A stretch of DNA of 64,000 nt, taken from positions 1 to 64,000 of the forward strand of contig PLTZ01000013.1 in NCBI GenBank assembly GCA_003164715.1, given 5' to 3'. Positions 45,569 to 55,261 of the stretch are shown here, piece after piece. Each line of letters starts with the position of its first letter. The stretch's first letter is position 1. The notes below the pieces were generated by a model. It was not told where the DNA came from, did no database searches, and worked only from the letters and a program-made list of their open reading frames with translations. The stretch comes from Opitutaceae bacterium (GTDB lineage Bacteria > Verrucomicrobiota > Verrucomicrobiia > Opitutales > Opitutaceae). The position numbers were made by a program, and so were the translations under genes.

Positions 45569-46909
45569 CTACGCGGCCGGCGTGAAGTGGCGCAGCGCCG
45601 ACAGGTCGCGCCGCAGCTCGGCGCGGAAGTCGGGGTGCGCGATCGAGATCAGCGCCTCACCGCGCTCGCGCAGGCTTTTCCCGTGCAGGTTCACGGCGCC
45701 GTACTCCGTGGCGACCCAGTGGATGTGGCCGCGGGTCGTGACAACGCCGGCCCCCGGAGCGAGCTGGATCACGATCCGGGACAGGCGCCCGCCCTTCGCC
45801 GTGGACGGAAGCGCGATGATCGGCTTTCCGCCGGGCGACAGGGCCGCGCCCCGGATGAAGTCCATCTGGCCGCCGATGCCCGAGTAGATGCGGTGGCCGA
45901 TCGAGTCGGCGCAGACCTGGCCCGTGAGGTCGACCTCGATGGCCGAGTTGATCGCGACCACCTTCGGGTTCTGCCGAATGATGGCGGTGTCGTTCGTCCA
46001 GTCGCAGGGGTAGAACATCACCAGCGGGTTGTCGTCCACGAAGTCGAAGAGGCGGCGGGTGCCGTTGATGAAGGAGGTGACGATCCTGCCGTGGCCGACC
46101 GCCTTGAGCCTGTTGGTCACCGCGCCCGAATCGACCAGGTCGATGATCCGGTCCGAGAACATCTCGGTGTGGACCCCCAGGTCGTGCTTGGTGAGAAGGC
46201 GGGAGAGGACGGCATCCGGGATGCCGCCGATGCCCATCTGAAGCGTCGACCCGTCTTCAACAAGCCCGGCGACGATCTCCCCGATGCGGGCCTCGATCGG
46301 GGATTCAGGCTGAGCCTTGTGCTCATGCAGGGGCCGGTTGGTCGAGACGAAGGCGTCGAGCCGGTCGAAGGGGACGACGTTGTTGCCGTGCGTGCGGGGC
46401 ATCTGCTCGTTGATCTCGGCGATGACCAGGCGGGCATGGTCCACCGCGGCCTTGGCCGCGTCGGCGGACGTGCCGAGGGAGCACAGCCCGTGCTCATCGG
46501 GCGGCGACAGCTGGACGAGCGCGACGTCGAGCTTGACGATGCCCCCTGAGAAGAGCCCGGGGATGTCCGAAAGGAAGATCGGCACGAAGTCGGCCTGGCC
46601 CGACGCGACGGCGGGGCGCAGGGGGGCGCCCACGAAGAGCGAGTTAGAGAGGAACTCGCGCTCGCGGCCCGGATCGGCGAAGGGCGCGGGCCCCGCCGTG
46701 TGCAGGTGGTAGAGGTGCACGTCGGAGAGATCCCGGCGCGCGGCCATCGCCTCGATTAGCGGGGTGGGCGTCGCCGCCGCCCCGTGGATGAAGACGTTGG
46801 TCTTGCTGCGGATTCCGCTGACGGCATCCGCGGGCGAGACGGCGCTGCCGCGTGCGGAGCGCCAGAAATTTGAGGTGGGACGGACCAGGGACTCGATGGA
46901 CTCGATCAT
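45569..46909 (-). CDS. Acetyl-CoA hydrolase / 4-hydroxybutyrate CoA-transferase family
   Basis: 446 residues of the family I-like Cat1/Cat2 CoA-transferase group. The catalytic glutamate is in NSAIEVDLTGQVCAD (about residue 300), followed by the glycine-rich GIGGQMDFIRGA; the N-terminal half has VFIHGAAATP and LSPPDEHGLCSLG. Members swap CoA between acetate (or butyrate, propionate) and other acids, or hydrolyse acetyl-CoA. In a cell with PFOR and hydrogenase this enzyme would help end fermentation as acetate or move CoA between acids. It is a stand-alone gene with 194 noncoding bases upstream. Confidence 0.9.
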   Translation of the reverse strand: MIESIESLVRPTSNFWRSARGSAVSPADAVSGIRSKTNVFIHGAAATPTPLIEAMAARRDLSDVHLYHLHTAGPAPFADPGREREFLSNSLFVGAPLRPAVASGQADFVPIFLSDIPGLFSGGIVKLDVALVQLSPPDEHGLCSLGTSADAAKAAVDHARLVIAEINEQMPRTHGNNVVPFDRLDAFVSTNRPLHEHKAQPESPIEARIGEIVAGLVEDGSTLQMGIGGIPDAVLSRLLTKHDLGVHTEMFSDRIIDLVDSGAVTNRLKAVGHGRIVTSFINGTRRLFDFVDDNPLVMFYPCDWTNDTAIIRQNPKVVAINSAIEVDLTGQVCADSIGHRIYSGIGGQMDFIRGAALSPGGKPIIALPSTAKGGRLSRIVIQLAPGAGVVTTRGHIHWVATEYGAVNLHGKSLRERGEALISIAHPDFRAELRRDLSALRHFTPAA

Positions 46910-47103
46910 AGTAAGGTGGCCAGTTTAGACTCCAGCGGCTGGTGCCGCATTGCATCGGTTGCCCAAACCTCCGCATCAATTGTCAGTCTCCTGACCTAGA
47001 GGCATTTATGAAAAAAAGCGACTCCAGATTGTAAGCGACTACGGCTTAATGCCTTGGCCCATGTCGCGCAGGAGGGCGCTTGGACGGACTCGTGTCCCGG
47101 AAC

Positions 47104-47475
47104 CTAGGTGGGCCGGCGCCGGGCGGCCCCTTTGCCCCACTCGGCGGTGATGACCGACGTGACGCCGCCGCGTCCCTTCCAGTCCGACACGACCGTGAGC
47201 CTCCTCGGCTTGAGCAGCGCCCCCAGGTCGTCGCAGATCTTGTTGGTCACCGCCTCGAAGAAGATCCCTTGGTTGCGGAAGCCGTGGAAATAGAGCTTGA
47301 GCGACTTGAGCTCGACGCACGTGCGGTCGGCCACGTAGCGCACGGTGATCGAACCGAAGTCCGGGTGGCCCGTGACCGGGCACACCGAGGTGAACTCGTG
47401 ATGGGTGTGCTCGATCACGTAGTCGCGCCCCGGCGCGGGGTTCGGGAAGGTTTGCAGGAGCTTTGGGTCGGCCAT
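47104..47475 (-). CDS. queF: PreQ0 reductase QueF
   Basis: 123 residues, the short single-domain QueF. The catalytic cysteine Cys32 and Asp39 are in SVCPVTGHPDFG, and the binding motif ELKSLKLYFHGFRNQGIFFE follows (about 55-74). It reduces 7-cyano-7-deazaguanine to preQ1 with NADPH for queuosine tRNA modification. It follows the serine hydrolase gene by eight bases on the same strand, so it lacks room for its own riboswitch leader. Confidence 0.96.
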   Translation of the reverse strand: MADPKLLQTFPNPAPGRDYVIEHTHHEFTSVCPVTGHPDFGSITVRYVADRTCVELKSLKLYFHGFRNQGIFFEAVTNKICDDLGALLKPRRLTVVSDWKGRGGVTSVITAEWGKGAARRRPT

Positions 47476-47483
47476 GGCTGAAA

Positions 47484-48800
47484 TCAGTGGAGCCAGGCGG
47501 CTGGGAGCTCCGGCGCGGCCGCCTGGTCCGCGAGCGCCTGGTAGGCCAGGACGTTGACCTGCGCCTCGAGGCTGATATCGCCGGTGGGGTGCAGCTGCGC
47601 CATCGAGATGATGATCATGTCCTCCTTGGGATCGATCTCGAACGACGTGTAGTAGAAGCCTCCCCAGTTGAAGGACCCCGCGCTGCCGAGCTCCTTGAGG
47701 GGCGCCTTGGCTCCGTCGATCCCAAAGCCGAGGCCGAAGCCCGTGTCCGGGCTGATCTTGCCGAGCTGGTCGTGGCTCATGAGCTCGACCGACTTGCGGC
47801 TGAGGATCCGGGCGTCCCCGAGCTTTCCCCCGCCCAGCATCATCTGGCAGAAGCGCGCATAGTCCATGGCGGTCCCGCAGAGGCCGGCGCCGCCCGAGAA
47901 GAGCTTCCTCGGCCCATTGACGGGATAGTCGGCCGAGTAAACAAGAGTCCCCTCGACGATGGGCTTGTCGGGAAAGCGGCCGAGGCCCTTGCCGTCATAG
48001 TACGTGTAGACGGCCGCGAGCCGGTCGGCCTTCTCCGGGGGCAGGTAGAAGTAGGTGTCCTTCATCCCGAGGGGCTCGAAGATCCGGGACTGGAGGAACT
48101 GGTCGAGCGGCATGCCGGAGACGACCTCGACCAGGCGCCCCAGAACGTCCACCGACAGGCTGTAGTTCCAGCGCTCGCCTGGGTTGAAGAGGAGCGGGAG
48201 GGCGGCCAGCCGCTTCACGCTCTCGCCGATCGTGCCGTCGTACTGCACGAGCCCGCTTGCGACGTTGGCGTCGGCGTAGGCCCTGCCGAGGTCCGCGTCC
48301 CACTGGTACGTGAGGCCCGAGGTGTGCGTCAGCAGGTCGTGGATCGTGATCTCGCGCGTGGCGGGGATGGTGTACGACGGGCCGCTGGCGGGTTTCGCCA
48401 GCACCCTCGGGTTCTTGAACTCGGGGAGGTACTTCGACACCGGGTCCTCAAGCAGGAACTTCCCCTCCTCGTAGAGCATCATGACGGCCGTGCTGACGAT
48501 GGGCTTGGTCATGGAACAGAGGCGGAAGATCGTGTCCTTCTGCATCGGCTTGCCCGCCTCGCGGTCGGCCATACCGCGGGCGTCAAACCAGGCGACCCGG
48601 CCGTGGCGCACGACGAGCGTCACCACCCCGGCGATCCGCTTGTCGTCGATCGACTGCTGGACCGCGCCCCCGATCCGCTGGAGGCGCTCGGGCGAGAGGC
48701 CCAGGTTCTCGGGTTTCGCGGGCGGCAGCTCCTGCGCGAAGGCGGCGGCGCCGAGCAGGAGCGCGCCCGCGACGAACGACATGGGGGAGTTTCGACTCAT
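47484..48800 (-). CDS. Exported serine hydrolase (beta-lactamase / PBP-like)
   Basis: 438 residues from ATG 48800, with a signal peptide ending near AFAQ (about residue 23). Active-site motifs: SxxK in LCSMTKPIV (about residue 95) and the tyrosine motif WNYSLSV (about residue 213). A third KTG/HxG-like element is replaced by GSAGSFNWGG near the end, a form common in class C-like esterases and beta-lactamase-related hydrolases. It probably cleaves an ester or amide in the periplasm. Resistance to beta-lactams is not implied. Confidence 0.9.
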   Translation of the reverse strand: MSRNSPMSFVAGALLLGAAAFAQELPPAKPENLGLSPERLQRIGGAVQQSIDDKRIAGVVTLVVRHGRVAWFDARGMADREAGKPMQKDTIFRLCSMTKPIVSTAVMMLYEEGKFLLEDPVSKYLPEFKNPRVLAKPASGPSYTIPATREITIHDLLTHTSGLTYQWDADLGRAYADANVASGLVQYDGTIGESVKRLAALPLLFNPGERWNYSLSVDVLGRLVEVVSGMPLDQFLQSRIFEPLGMKDTYFYLPPEKADRLAAVYTYYDGKGLGRFPDKPIVEGTLVYSADYPVNGPRKLFSGGAGLCGTAMDYARFCQMMLGGGKLGDARILSRKSVELMSHDQLGKISPDTGFGLGFGIDGAKAPLKELGSAGSFNWGGFYYTSFEIDPKEDMIIISMAQLHPTGDISLEAQVNVLAYQALADQAAAPELPAAWLH

Positions 48801-48925
48801 GACCAAACCTCTAGGGATTCTGCGCAGGGACCGCAAACACGGATCGGCCCAATCTTCGCGAACGGCCGTGTTGAACCGCCCGTGGCCCCCGCTAGGATGC
48901 GGCGCAAACCCAGGCCCGGACGGAC

Positions 48926-49531
48926 ATGCACCGATATCGGCGGCTGCGCCGCAAAGAACTACCCATCGACACAAGGGAGCTCGCCCGCTTCCTGATCGGC
49001 AAGGCGCTGGTCCATGACTCGCCCAACGGGCGCATGAGCGGCCGCATCGTCGAGACGGAGGCCTATGGGGTCGGGGACGCCGCGGCCCACAGCTTCCGCG
49101 GGATGACGCCGCGCAACCGGTCGCTCTTCCTGGAGCATGGGCATGCCTACGTCTATTTCATCTACGGCACGTGGTTCTGCCTGAATGTCTCCGGCGAGGC
49201 CGAGGGGGTGGGCGGGGGCGTCCTATTGCGCGCCCTGGATCCGGCTGAGGGGGCGGACCTGATGCTGCGCAGGCGCCCCGGCGCGCCGCTGCACAAGCTG
49301 GCCTGCGGCCCCGGCTGCCTGGCGACGGCGCTCGGGATCGGCAAGCGCCATGACGGCGTGGACCTCTGCGCGCCGGGCGAGCTCTGGCTGGGGGCCCCCG
49401 ACAGGCGCTGGGCCCCGCCGTCAATCGGGCGGAGCGTGCGCATCGGGATCACCAAGGAGGCGCACCGGCCGCTTCGCTTCTTCGAGCGGGGCAATCCGTG
49501 CGTCAGCGGCCCGAGAGGGCTGCTGAGATGA
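48926..49531 (+). CDS. aag: AAG-type 3-methyladenine DNA glycosylase
   Basis: 201 residues, normal for the family. The catalytic glutamate is in [12 protein letters not shown] (about residues 41-52), with [11 protein letters not shown] and [11 protein letters not shown] further on. It removes alkylated purines from DNA, starting base excision repair. The start ATG lies 125 bases from the divergent serine hydrolase. Confidence 0.95.
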   Translation: MHRYRRLRRKELPIDTRELARFLIGKALVHDSPNGRMSGRIVETEAYGVGDAAAHSFRGMTPRNRSLFLEHGHAYVYFIYGTWFCLNVSGEAEGVGGGVLLRALDPAEGADLMLRRRPGAPLHKLACGPGCLATALGIGKRHDGVDLCAPGELWLGAPDRRWAPPSIGRSVRIGITKEAHRPLRFFERGNPCVSGPRGLLR

Positions 49532-49554
49532 CCGGGGCCCGCGGGGAAGGAGGC

Positions 49555-50754
49555 TCAGAGCTCCCGGAGCGCCGCCGCGATCGGCTGGCGGGCGGCGCGG
49601 ATCGCCGGGAACAGGCCCCCGATGGCGCCGATCAGCGTGGCCCAGACCACGCCCTGGACCAGGAGCTGCGGCGTCACCGCGAGGGAGAACGTGATCTGGC
49701 TGAAGCTCTGCCAGTTCATCGTCGCCGTGTGAAACCCGTTGAACACGACGTAGGAGAGGACGGCGCCGATCGCCCCTCCGAGGAGCGCCAGCACGACCGA
49801 CTCCAGCATGACGGACACCACGACCGCGCCGCTGCCGAAGCCGAGGGCCCGCAGGGTGGCGATCTCGCGCGTGCGGGCCGAGACCGAGCTGTACATGGTA
49901 TTCAGGGCGCCGAACACCGCGCCGACGGCCATGAGCGACGCGATCAGGTAGCCGAGCGTCGTGATGAGTTTCGTCACCGCCGTCGACTGGTCGGCGAAGT
50001 AGTCGGTCTGCCGCATCACCTCGGCGCTCAGCCGGGGGTCGGTGGTGAGGGCGTCCTTGAACGCGTTGAACGAGTCGGGCGACTTGAGCCTGACGTACAC
50101 GGACTGGAAGCTGTCGCCGCGGTTGTAGGCGGCCTGGAGGACGGCCGCGTCCGACCAGATCTCGGACTCCGCCGCGCCGCCGCCCGCCGTGAAGACCCCG
50201 ACGACCGGCCAGTCATAGCGGCCGACCTTGATCCGGTCGCCGACCCGAAGCCCCGAGAACTCCCGGGCGGCGCCAAGCCCCACGATGACCTCGTTCTTGC
50301 CCCAGTCGAACATGCGCCCGTCGACGATCTTCATCTTGTCGCGCACGAGGAGGGCCGCGCGCTCGACGCCGCGAAGCGGCACGTTGACGTCCGAGCCGGT
50401 CGAGATCTTGGGCAGGCTGATGATGACGAAGAGCTCCGCGGAGGCGAGGGGCCCCGCGGCCGTGCGGGCGACCCCCGGCGCGTCGGCGATGATGCGGGTG
50501 CTCGGGCGCCCGAGCCCGCTCACCATCTCGCTGTCGGCGCCGCTCCTTAGGACCAGGGCCGCGTCGGGCGACCCGGACGCGGACATGGCGTTGCGGAAGC
50601 CAGCCGCGATGGAGAGGACGCCCACCAGGACCGCGACGACGCCCGCGATGCCGAAGGCAGCCGCAGAGACCGAGCCGCGCCGCTGCGGCATGGAGAGGAG
50701 GCCGAACTTCGTGACGGCCGCGATCTGCGAGATCCAGTTTGCGGGGCCGGCCAT
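49555..50754 (-). CDS. ABC exporter permease (FtsX/MacB type), second copy
   Basis: 399 residues: an N-terminal membrane helix (about 30-55), a large periplasmic MacB-like domain, and three C-terminal helices with the family motif RTREIATLRALGFGSGAV near residue 295 and a final ALREL. It pairs with the permease encoded next to it and with the ATPase and adaptor genes upstream. MacB-type systems use mechanical coupling to move lipids, peptides or toxins from periplasm to outside, not solute uptake. Substrate unknown. Convergent with aag. Confidence 0.88.
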   Translation of the reverse strand: MAGPANWISQIAAVTKFGLLSMPQRRGSVSAAAFGIAGVVAVLVGVLSIAAGFRNAMSASGSPDAALVLRSGADSEMVSGLGRPSTRIIADAPGVARTAAGPLASAELFVIISLPKISTGSDVNVPLRGVERAALLVRDKMKIVDGRMFDWGKNEVIVGLGAAREFSGLRVGDRIKVGRYDWPVVGVFTAGGGAAESEIWSDAAVLQAAYNRGDSFQSVYVRLKSPDSFNAFKDALTTDPRLSAEVMRQTDYFADQSTAVTKLITTLGYLIASLMAVGAVFGALNTMYSSVSARTREIATLRALGFGSGAVVVSVMLESVVLALLGGAIGAVLSYVVFNGFHTATMNWQSFSQITFSLAVTPQLLVQGVVWATLIGAIGGLFPAIRAARQPIAAALREL

Positions 50755-50756
50755 CG

Positions 50757-51917
50757 TCAGATCCTCCTAAGGGCCTCCGCCACCCGCAGGCGCATCGCCT
50801 GCAGCGCGGGAAATAAGCCGGTGACGAGGCCGAGCACGAGGCTTAAGCCCACGCCGATCAGGACGTCGTGGACGGGGAAGAAGAAGAGCGGCAGGAGCCC
50901 GCCCGTCGGGTCGCCCCGCGACGTGAGGAACCAGGCGAGGCCGAGGCCGACGATGCCGCCGAGGAGCGCCAGCAGGCACGACTCGGCGAGCACGAGGCCC
51001 AGCACCTGGGCGTTGGTGAAGCCGATCGCCTTGAGGACGCCGAGCTCCCCGGTCCTTTCGCGGACGGACTGCGAGATCGTGTTGCCGGTGACCAGGAGAA
51101 TCGTGAAGAACACGGCCCCGAGGATCGAGGCGGTGATGAGCGCGATGTCGCCGATCTGGTTCGCCCACGACTGCACGAACGCCCCCTCGGGCTCGGTCTT
51201 CGTCTCCGCCGAGGAGTTCTCGAACTCCGCGTCGACGAGCTTCGCCACCTCCGCGGCCCTCGAGGGATCCGTCACCCGGATGGTATACCAGCCCACCTGG
51301 CCCTTCCCCCAGCCGGGGCGGCGGGCCTCGTCAAAGTAGTCGTAGCGGAAGAACAGCGCGGTCGTGTCGGTGTTCTTGTCCCGGCCGTCGTAGAAGCCGA
51401 CGACGTCGAACGTCCAGAGGAAGCTGCCGTCCTTCTGGGACCAGATCGTCGACTTGATCGGGACCTTGTCGCCGATCTTCCAGTTGAAGCGCTCCGCGGT
51501 CTTGCGGCCCACGATCGCGCCGGTTCGGGTCTCGAGCCACGCCTTTCTCTGGTCGGCCGGCACGACGAACTCCGGGTGCATGTCCAGGAACTCCTCCGGA
51601 ACGACGGGCGTCTGCATGAAGAAGTTCTTGGGGTCTTGGTAGATGCCGCCGAACCAGGTCTGGTGGGTGGCGGCGGCGACGCCCGCGATGCGCTGCATGC
51701 GCTGCTGGTAGCTCTGCGGAAGGAGCTGGATGATCGAGACCTTGTGGCGGACGATCAGCCGGTTCGCGCCCTCGAGGACGACGCCCCCGGTGAGCGCCTG
51801 CTTGATCGCCGAGAGGAACCCGAAGAGGATGAAGGCGACGACGATCGAGAGCAGCGTCAGGACGGTGCGGGTCTTCTTGCGCCGCAGGTTGCTCCAGATC
51901 AGGTACGCGAATTTCAT
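50757..51917 (-). CDS. ABC exporter permease (FtsX/MacB type), first copy
   Basis: 386 residues with the same layout as the following permease: N-terminal helix, periplasmic domain, then three helices with RTGELGVLKAIGFTNAQV near residue 285 and an ending of VAEALRRI. The two permeases differ enough that the exporter is probably a heterodimer. It starts 13 bases after the ATPase gene and ends two bases before the second permease. Confidence 0.88.
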   Translation of the reverse strand: MKFAYLIWSNLRRKKTRTVLTLLSIVVAFILFGFLSAIKQALTGGVVLEGANRLIVRHKVSIIQLLPQSYQQRMQRIAGVAAATHQTWFGGIYQDPKNFFMQTPVVPEEFLDMHPEFVVPADQRKAWLETRTGAIVGRKTAERFNWKIGDKVPIKSTIWSQKDGSFLWTFDVVGFYDGRDKNTDTTALFFRYDYFDEARRPGWGKGQVGWYTIRVTDPSRAAEVAKLVDAEFENSSAETKTEPEGAFVQSWANQIGDIALITASILGAVFFTILLVTGNTISQSVRERTGELGVLKAIGFTNAQVLGLVLAESCLLALLGGIVGLGLAWFLTSRGDPTGGLLPLFFFPVHDVLIGVGLSLVLGLVTGLFPALQAMRLRVAEALRRI

Positions 51918-51930
51918 GGCGCGCTCCGCT

Positions 51931-52638
51931 CTAGGCCATCTGCTCGTTCGTGAGCTGCCCCTTGTTCAGGTAGACGGTCCTCGAGGCGCGCGCCGAGGCG
52001 TGCGGGTCGTGGGTGACCATGATGATGGTCTTTCCGTGCTCCCGATTGAGCGCCTGCAGCAGGTTCAGGACCTCGTCGCCCGCCTTGCGGTCCAAGTCGC
52101 CCGTCGGCTCGTCGCAGAGGAGGAGGGTGGGGTCGGTGACGATCCCGCGCGCGATGCCGACGCGCTGCTGCTCGCCGCCCGAGAGCTGCCTCGGGTAGTG
52201 GTGGGCCCGCTGCGAGAGCCCCACCATCTCGAGGGCCGCCGCGACGTGCTGCCGGCGCTCGGCCTTCGACAGGTGGGTGAGCAGGAGCGGCAGCTCGACG
52301 TTGCGCTCCGCCGTCAGCACCGGAAGGAGGTTGTAGAGCTGGAAGACGAAGCCGATGTGCCGCGCCCGCCACGCCGCCAGGCGGCGGTCCGAGAGCTCGT
52401 CGACGCGCTCGCCGGCGATGCTCACGGTGCCCCGCGTGGGGCGGTCCAGCCCGCCGATCAGGTTAAGGAGCGTGCTCTTTCCCGAGCCCGACGGCCCCAT
52501 GAGGGCGAGGAACTCGCCCGCGGGCACCTTCAGGTGCAGGTCCTTGAGCACCTCGATGTCCTCCGAGCCGCGGTGGAACACCTTCTCCACGCCGTCGACG
52601 ATCACCAACGCCCCGCCATTGCCGCTTGGTTCACTCAT
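51931..52638 (-). CDS. ABC transporter ATP-binding protein (MacB/LolD type)
   Basis: 235 residues. Walker A GPSGSGKSTLLNL (about 47-59), signature LSGGEQQRVGIARG (about 140-153), Walker B LLLCDEPTGDLD, and H-loop VTHD. Sequence type matches ATPases of LolD/MacB exporters. It works with the two FtsX-like permeases downstream. The gene overlaps the adaptor gene by eight bases. Confidence 0.95.
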   Translation of the reverse strand: MSEPSGNGGALVIVDGVEKVFHRGSEDIEVLKDLHLKVPAGEFLALMGPSGSGKSTLLNLIGGLDRPTRGTVSIAGERVDELSDRRLAAWRARHIGFVFQLYNLLPVLTAERNVELPLLLTHLSKAERRQHVAAALEMVGLSQRAHHYPRQLSGGEQQRVGIARGIVTDPTLLLCDEPTGDLDRKAGDEVLNLLQALNREHGKTIIMVTHDPHASARASRTVYLNKGQLTNEQMA

Positions 52639-53857
52639 GATTGGCCTCTCTTACGGTTGCCCCGTCGGGTAAGTCCTTCGGCCCGTCCACGATGACGCGC
52701 TCGCCCGGGGCGAGCCCGACGCTCAGGGCCGACTCGTTGTCCGTCGATCCGCTCACGGTGACCGCTCGCCGCTCGGCCCGGCCGCCCCGGACGACCATGA
52801 CGACGTCGTGCCCGGCGTCCTGGCGCACCGCCGTCTTGGGCACGAGCACCTCCGCGGGCGCGGCCGGGCCCGCGGAGGCCTCACCGCGGAACGCCACCTT
52901 GACGCTCATCTCGGGCAGGATCCTCGGGTCGAGCTTGTCGAAGCCGACCCGCACCTTGACCGTGGACTTGTCCCTGTCGGCGGTCGGGATGATCGCGATC
53001 ACCTTGCAGGGGATCTTCCAGTCGGGGTACGCGTCGAGCGTCGCCTCGACCGGCTGGCCCGGCTCGACGCGGTTGATGTAGGCCTCGTTGACGTCGATCT
53101 CGATCTCGAGGGAGCCCATGTCCACGACCGTGCAGATGCCGGTGCGCGTGAAGCCCCCCCCGGCCGAGATCGGCGAGATCATCTCGCCCGGCTGGGCGTT
53201 CTTTGAGGTGACGATGCCCGAGAAGGGCGCCCGCAGGACCATGTCGTCGAGCTGCTGCTGCCAGATCGTGACGGTCCTCTCGGACACGGTCACGTCGACC
53301 TCCTGCTGGGCGAGCCGCGCCCGGTAGGCCGCGGCGTCCGCGTCCGCGTGGTCAAAGTCCGCCTTCGCGACGACGTGCTTGCCGATGAGCTCGGTCTGGC
53401 GCTGCAGGTCTTGGTCCGCCTCCTTGAGGCGCACCTGGGTTTCGGCCCGGGCCTGGCGCGCGGACTCGAGCTGAGCGCGGGCCAGCTGGAGGCTCGCGAC
53501 GACGTTCGTGTCGTCGAGTCGCGCGAGGACCTGCCCCTCGTTCACCCGCATCCCCTCCTCGATCAGCACCTCGGTCACCTTGCCCGTAACCTTGGACGAG
53601 ATCGTCGCCTGCCGGCGCGCGGTGACGTAGCCCGAGGCGTTGAGTACCGTGCGCTCGCCGCCGGAGGCCGGCGCAAGGCGGGCCGCGACCGTTCGCACCT
53701 CGGCGGCCTTGGTCCGGGTCGACAGCCAGACCGCGGCGGCGGCGGCGATGACGACAACGGCCGCGGCCACCGCCAGCGATGAGGCTCGCTTCGACGGTCT
53801 GGGTGCGGCGCCTCGCTCAATCCGCAAGGAGTCCAAGGCGGCCTTGGATAGGCTCAT
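52631..53857 (-). CDS. HlyD/MacA-type periplasmic adaptor
   Basis: 408 residues: short cytoplasmic start, membrane helix (about 25-47), biotinyl-lipoyl-like half motif (ISSKVTGKVTEVLIEEGMRVNEGQVLARLD, about 85-115), a coiled coil (about 120-195), the second half motif LRAPFSGIVTSKNAQPGE, and beta-barrel parts. It should bridge the inner-membrane ABC exporter to an outer-membrane channel. No TolC-like gene is in the window. First gene of the four-gene operon adaptor-ATPase-permease-permease. Confidence 0.92.
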   Translation of the reverse strand: MSLSKAALDSLRIERGAAPRPSKRASSLAVAAAVVVIAAAAAVWLSTRTKAAEVRTVAARLAPASGGERTVLNASGYVTARRQATISSKVTGKVTEVLIEEGMRVNEGQVLARLDDTNVVASLQLARAQLESARQARAETQVRLKEADQDLQRQTELIGKHVVAKADFDHADADAAAYRARLAQQEVDVTVSERTVTIWQQQLDDMVLRAPFSGIVTSKNAQPGEMISPISAGGGFTRTGICTVVDMGSLEIEIDVNEAYINRVEPGQPVEATLDAYPDWKIPCKVIAIIPTADRDKSTVKVRVGFDKLDPRILPEMSVKVAFRGEASAGPAAPAEVLVPKTAVRQDAGHDVVMVVRGGRAERRAVTVSGSTDNESALSVGLAPGERVIVDGPKDLPDGATVREANHE

Positions 53858-54076
53858 ACAGGAGCGGCACTCAACCGGCCGCGTCCACGCTGGTCAACGG
53901 TGTATTGGCCGGAGGATGACCGGCCGCCGGAATGTTGCATGTCTTCTAGCCGCTGTAATTCGGGCGAATCTCCCGCGCCCGCGCCCCGAGGGCTGCCGGT
54001 TAAGTCGTTTGCGGTCGGGCTGATGTGTCAGCCACAGGGAAAGGAGTCATGCGTTCCGGGCGGGGCCGCCGGGCGG

Positions 54077-55261
54077 TCAGGGCTTCAGCGAGGGCGTGTT
54101 CCACCAATCGCGCAGGGCATCCACGACATGGTGGGCGGCGGCCCGCACGTGCTCGATGGCCGCATGGGCGTGCTCCGAATGGCTGTTCAGCGCCCACAGG
54201 AGGATGATGAGGAAGGCGAGCCAGACGAGGGAGTTCCACAGGTGGAAGACGGGCCGGTAGTAGCCCGGTCCGTAGCCCCCATGATAGTAGCACGAGTAGC
54301 GCATCGCCTTGAGCGGCAGCTTCAGGAGGCTGAAGACGACGAGAACGATGAGGATCGCCAGCCAGAGGTGGATCCCGGCCGGGAGGAAGAACCCGAAGAC
54401 GGCGCCGGTGAGGACAAGCGACGCGATCGAGGCCAGGCAGAGGAGCGTCAGCACGGCGCTCAGGACCCCCAGAATGGGGAAAGCGAACCACCAGCCGGGG
54501 TGGGTGTGGGGCCACTGGGACCAGTGCTGCTGCCAGTTGTGCCGCCACTGCTCGGCGTTCTGGCGCATCTCGTTCTTGAAGTCGCGCCTGCGCTGCCGCA
54601 ACTCCTGCTTGAATCTCCCCTTCCACTCGCGGAAGGCCCTGCGGTCCCCGAATGTCTTCATGCCCTCGTAGTAGCCCTCCTTCGCGCGGCGGATGAACTC
54701 CTCGGCCGTGGACGGCGATCCGGTGGCCGCGGCCTTCTCGGCCGCGGTGTTGGCCCAGGGGACGACGAGCGCCATGGCGAGGTACAGGACGAACCCGGCG
54801 CCTCCCGTGAGAATCATGCAGGCGAAGAGAATCCTGATCAGCGTCACGTCGATGTTGAAATAGGCCGCGAGGCCGTTGCACACGCCGAAGAGCTGCGCGC
54901 CCTCACGAATCCGGTAGAGGCGCTTCGGGGGCGGCGGCGGCTCGCCGGCGGCCGCCGGCCCGGGGCCCGGCTTGCGCGCCGCGTCGCCGCCCGCCGCGTC
55001 GTCCGACGCGTCCTGGACGGGACCCATCTCCTCGATCACGTCCTGGACCTCCTTGGTCACCACCACGGTCTTGTTGGCCCCGAGGACGGCGCGGAACTTG
55101 TCGGCGATCGATTGCTCGATGTCGGCGATGATCTCGTCCCTGTCGGGGTTGCCCTCGAGGCGGCCTGCGGCGGCGTCGAGGTACCTGCGCAACACCTCAT
55201 AGCCGTTCTCCTCGAGCTGGTAGGCGATTCCATTCAGGTTGATGATGATGACTTTGTTCAT
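54077..55261 (-). CDS. PspC-domain membrane protein
   Basis: 394 residues from ATG 55261. The N-terminal about 80 residues form a small domain (NKVIIINLNGIAYQLEENGYEVLRRYL in outline) often fused to PspC in such proteins. The PspC domain (RLYRIREGAQLFGVCNGLAAYFNIDVTLIRILF in outline, about 115-145) is followed by a membrane helix. Then comes a charged Arg/Gln-rich stretch (about 205-255), four more hydrophobic segments and a His-rich C-terminus. PspC senses membrane stress. The gene overlaps the PadR regulator gene by four bases, so regulator and membrane protein are made together. Confidence 0.85.
   Translation of the reverse strand: MNKVIIINLNGIAYQLEENGYEVLRRYLDAAAGRLEGNPDRDEIIADIEQSIADKFRAVLGANKTVVVTKEVQDVIEEMGPVQDASDDAAGGDAARKPGPGPAAAGEPPPPPKRLYRIREGAQLFGVCNGLAAYFNIDVTLIRILFACMILTGGAGFVLYLAMALVVPWANTAAEKAAATGSPSTAEEFIRRAKEGYYEGMKTFGDRRAFREWKGRFKQELRQRRRDFKNEMRQNAEQWRHNWQQHWSQWPHTHPGWWFAFPILGVLSAVLTLLCLASIASLVLTGAVFGFFLPAGIHLWLAILIVLVVFSLLKLPLKAMRYSCYYHGGYGPGYYRPVFHLWNSLVWLAFLIILLWALNSHSEHAHAAIEHVRAAAHHVVDALRDWWNTPSLKP

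Noticed and set aside
47476-47483. PreQ1 riboswitch for queF
   Set aside because: Only eight bases separate queF from the upstream gene, leaving no room for a leader element.
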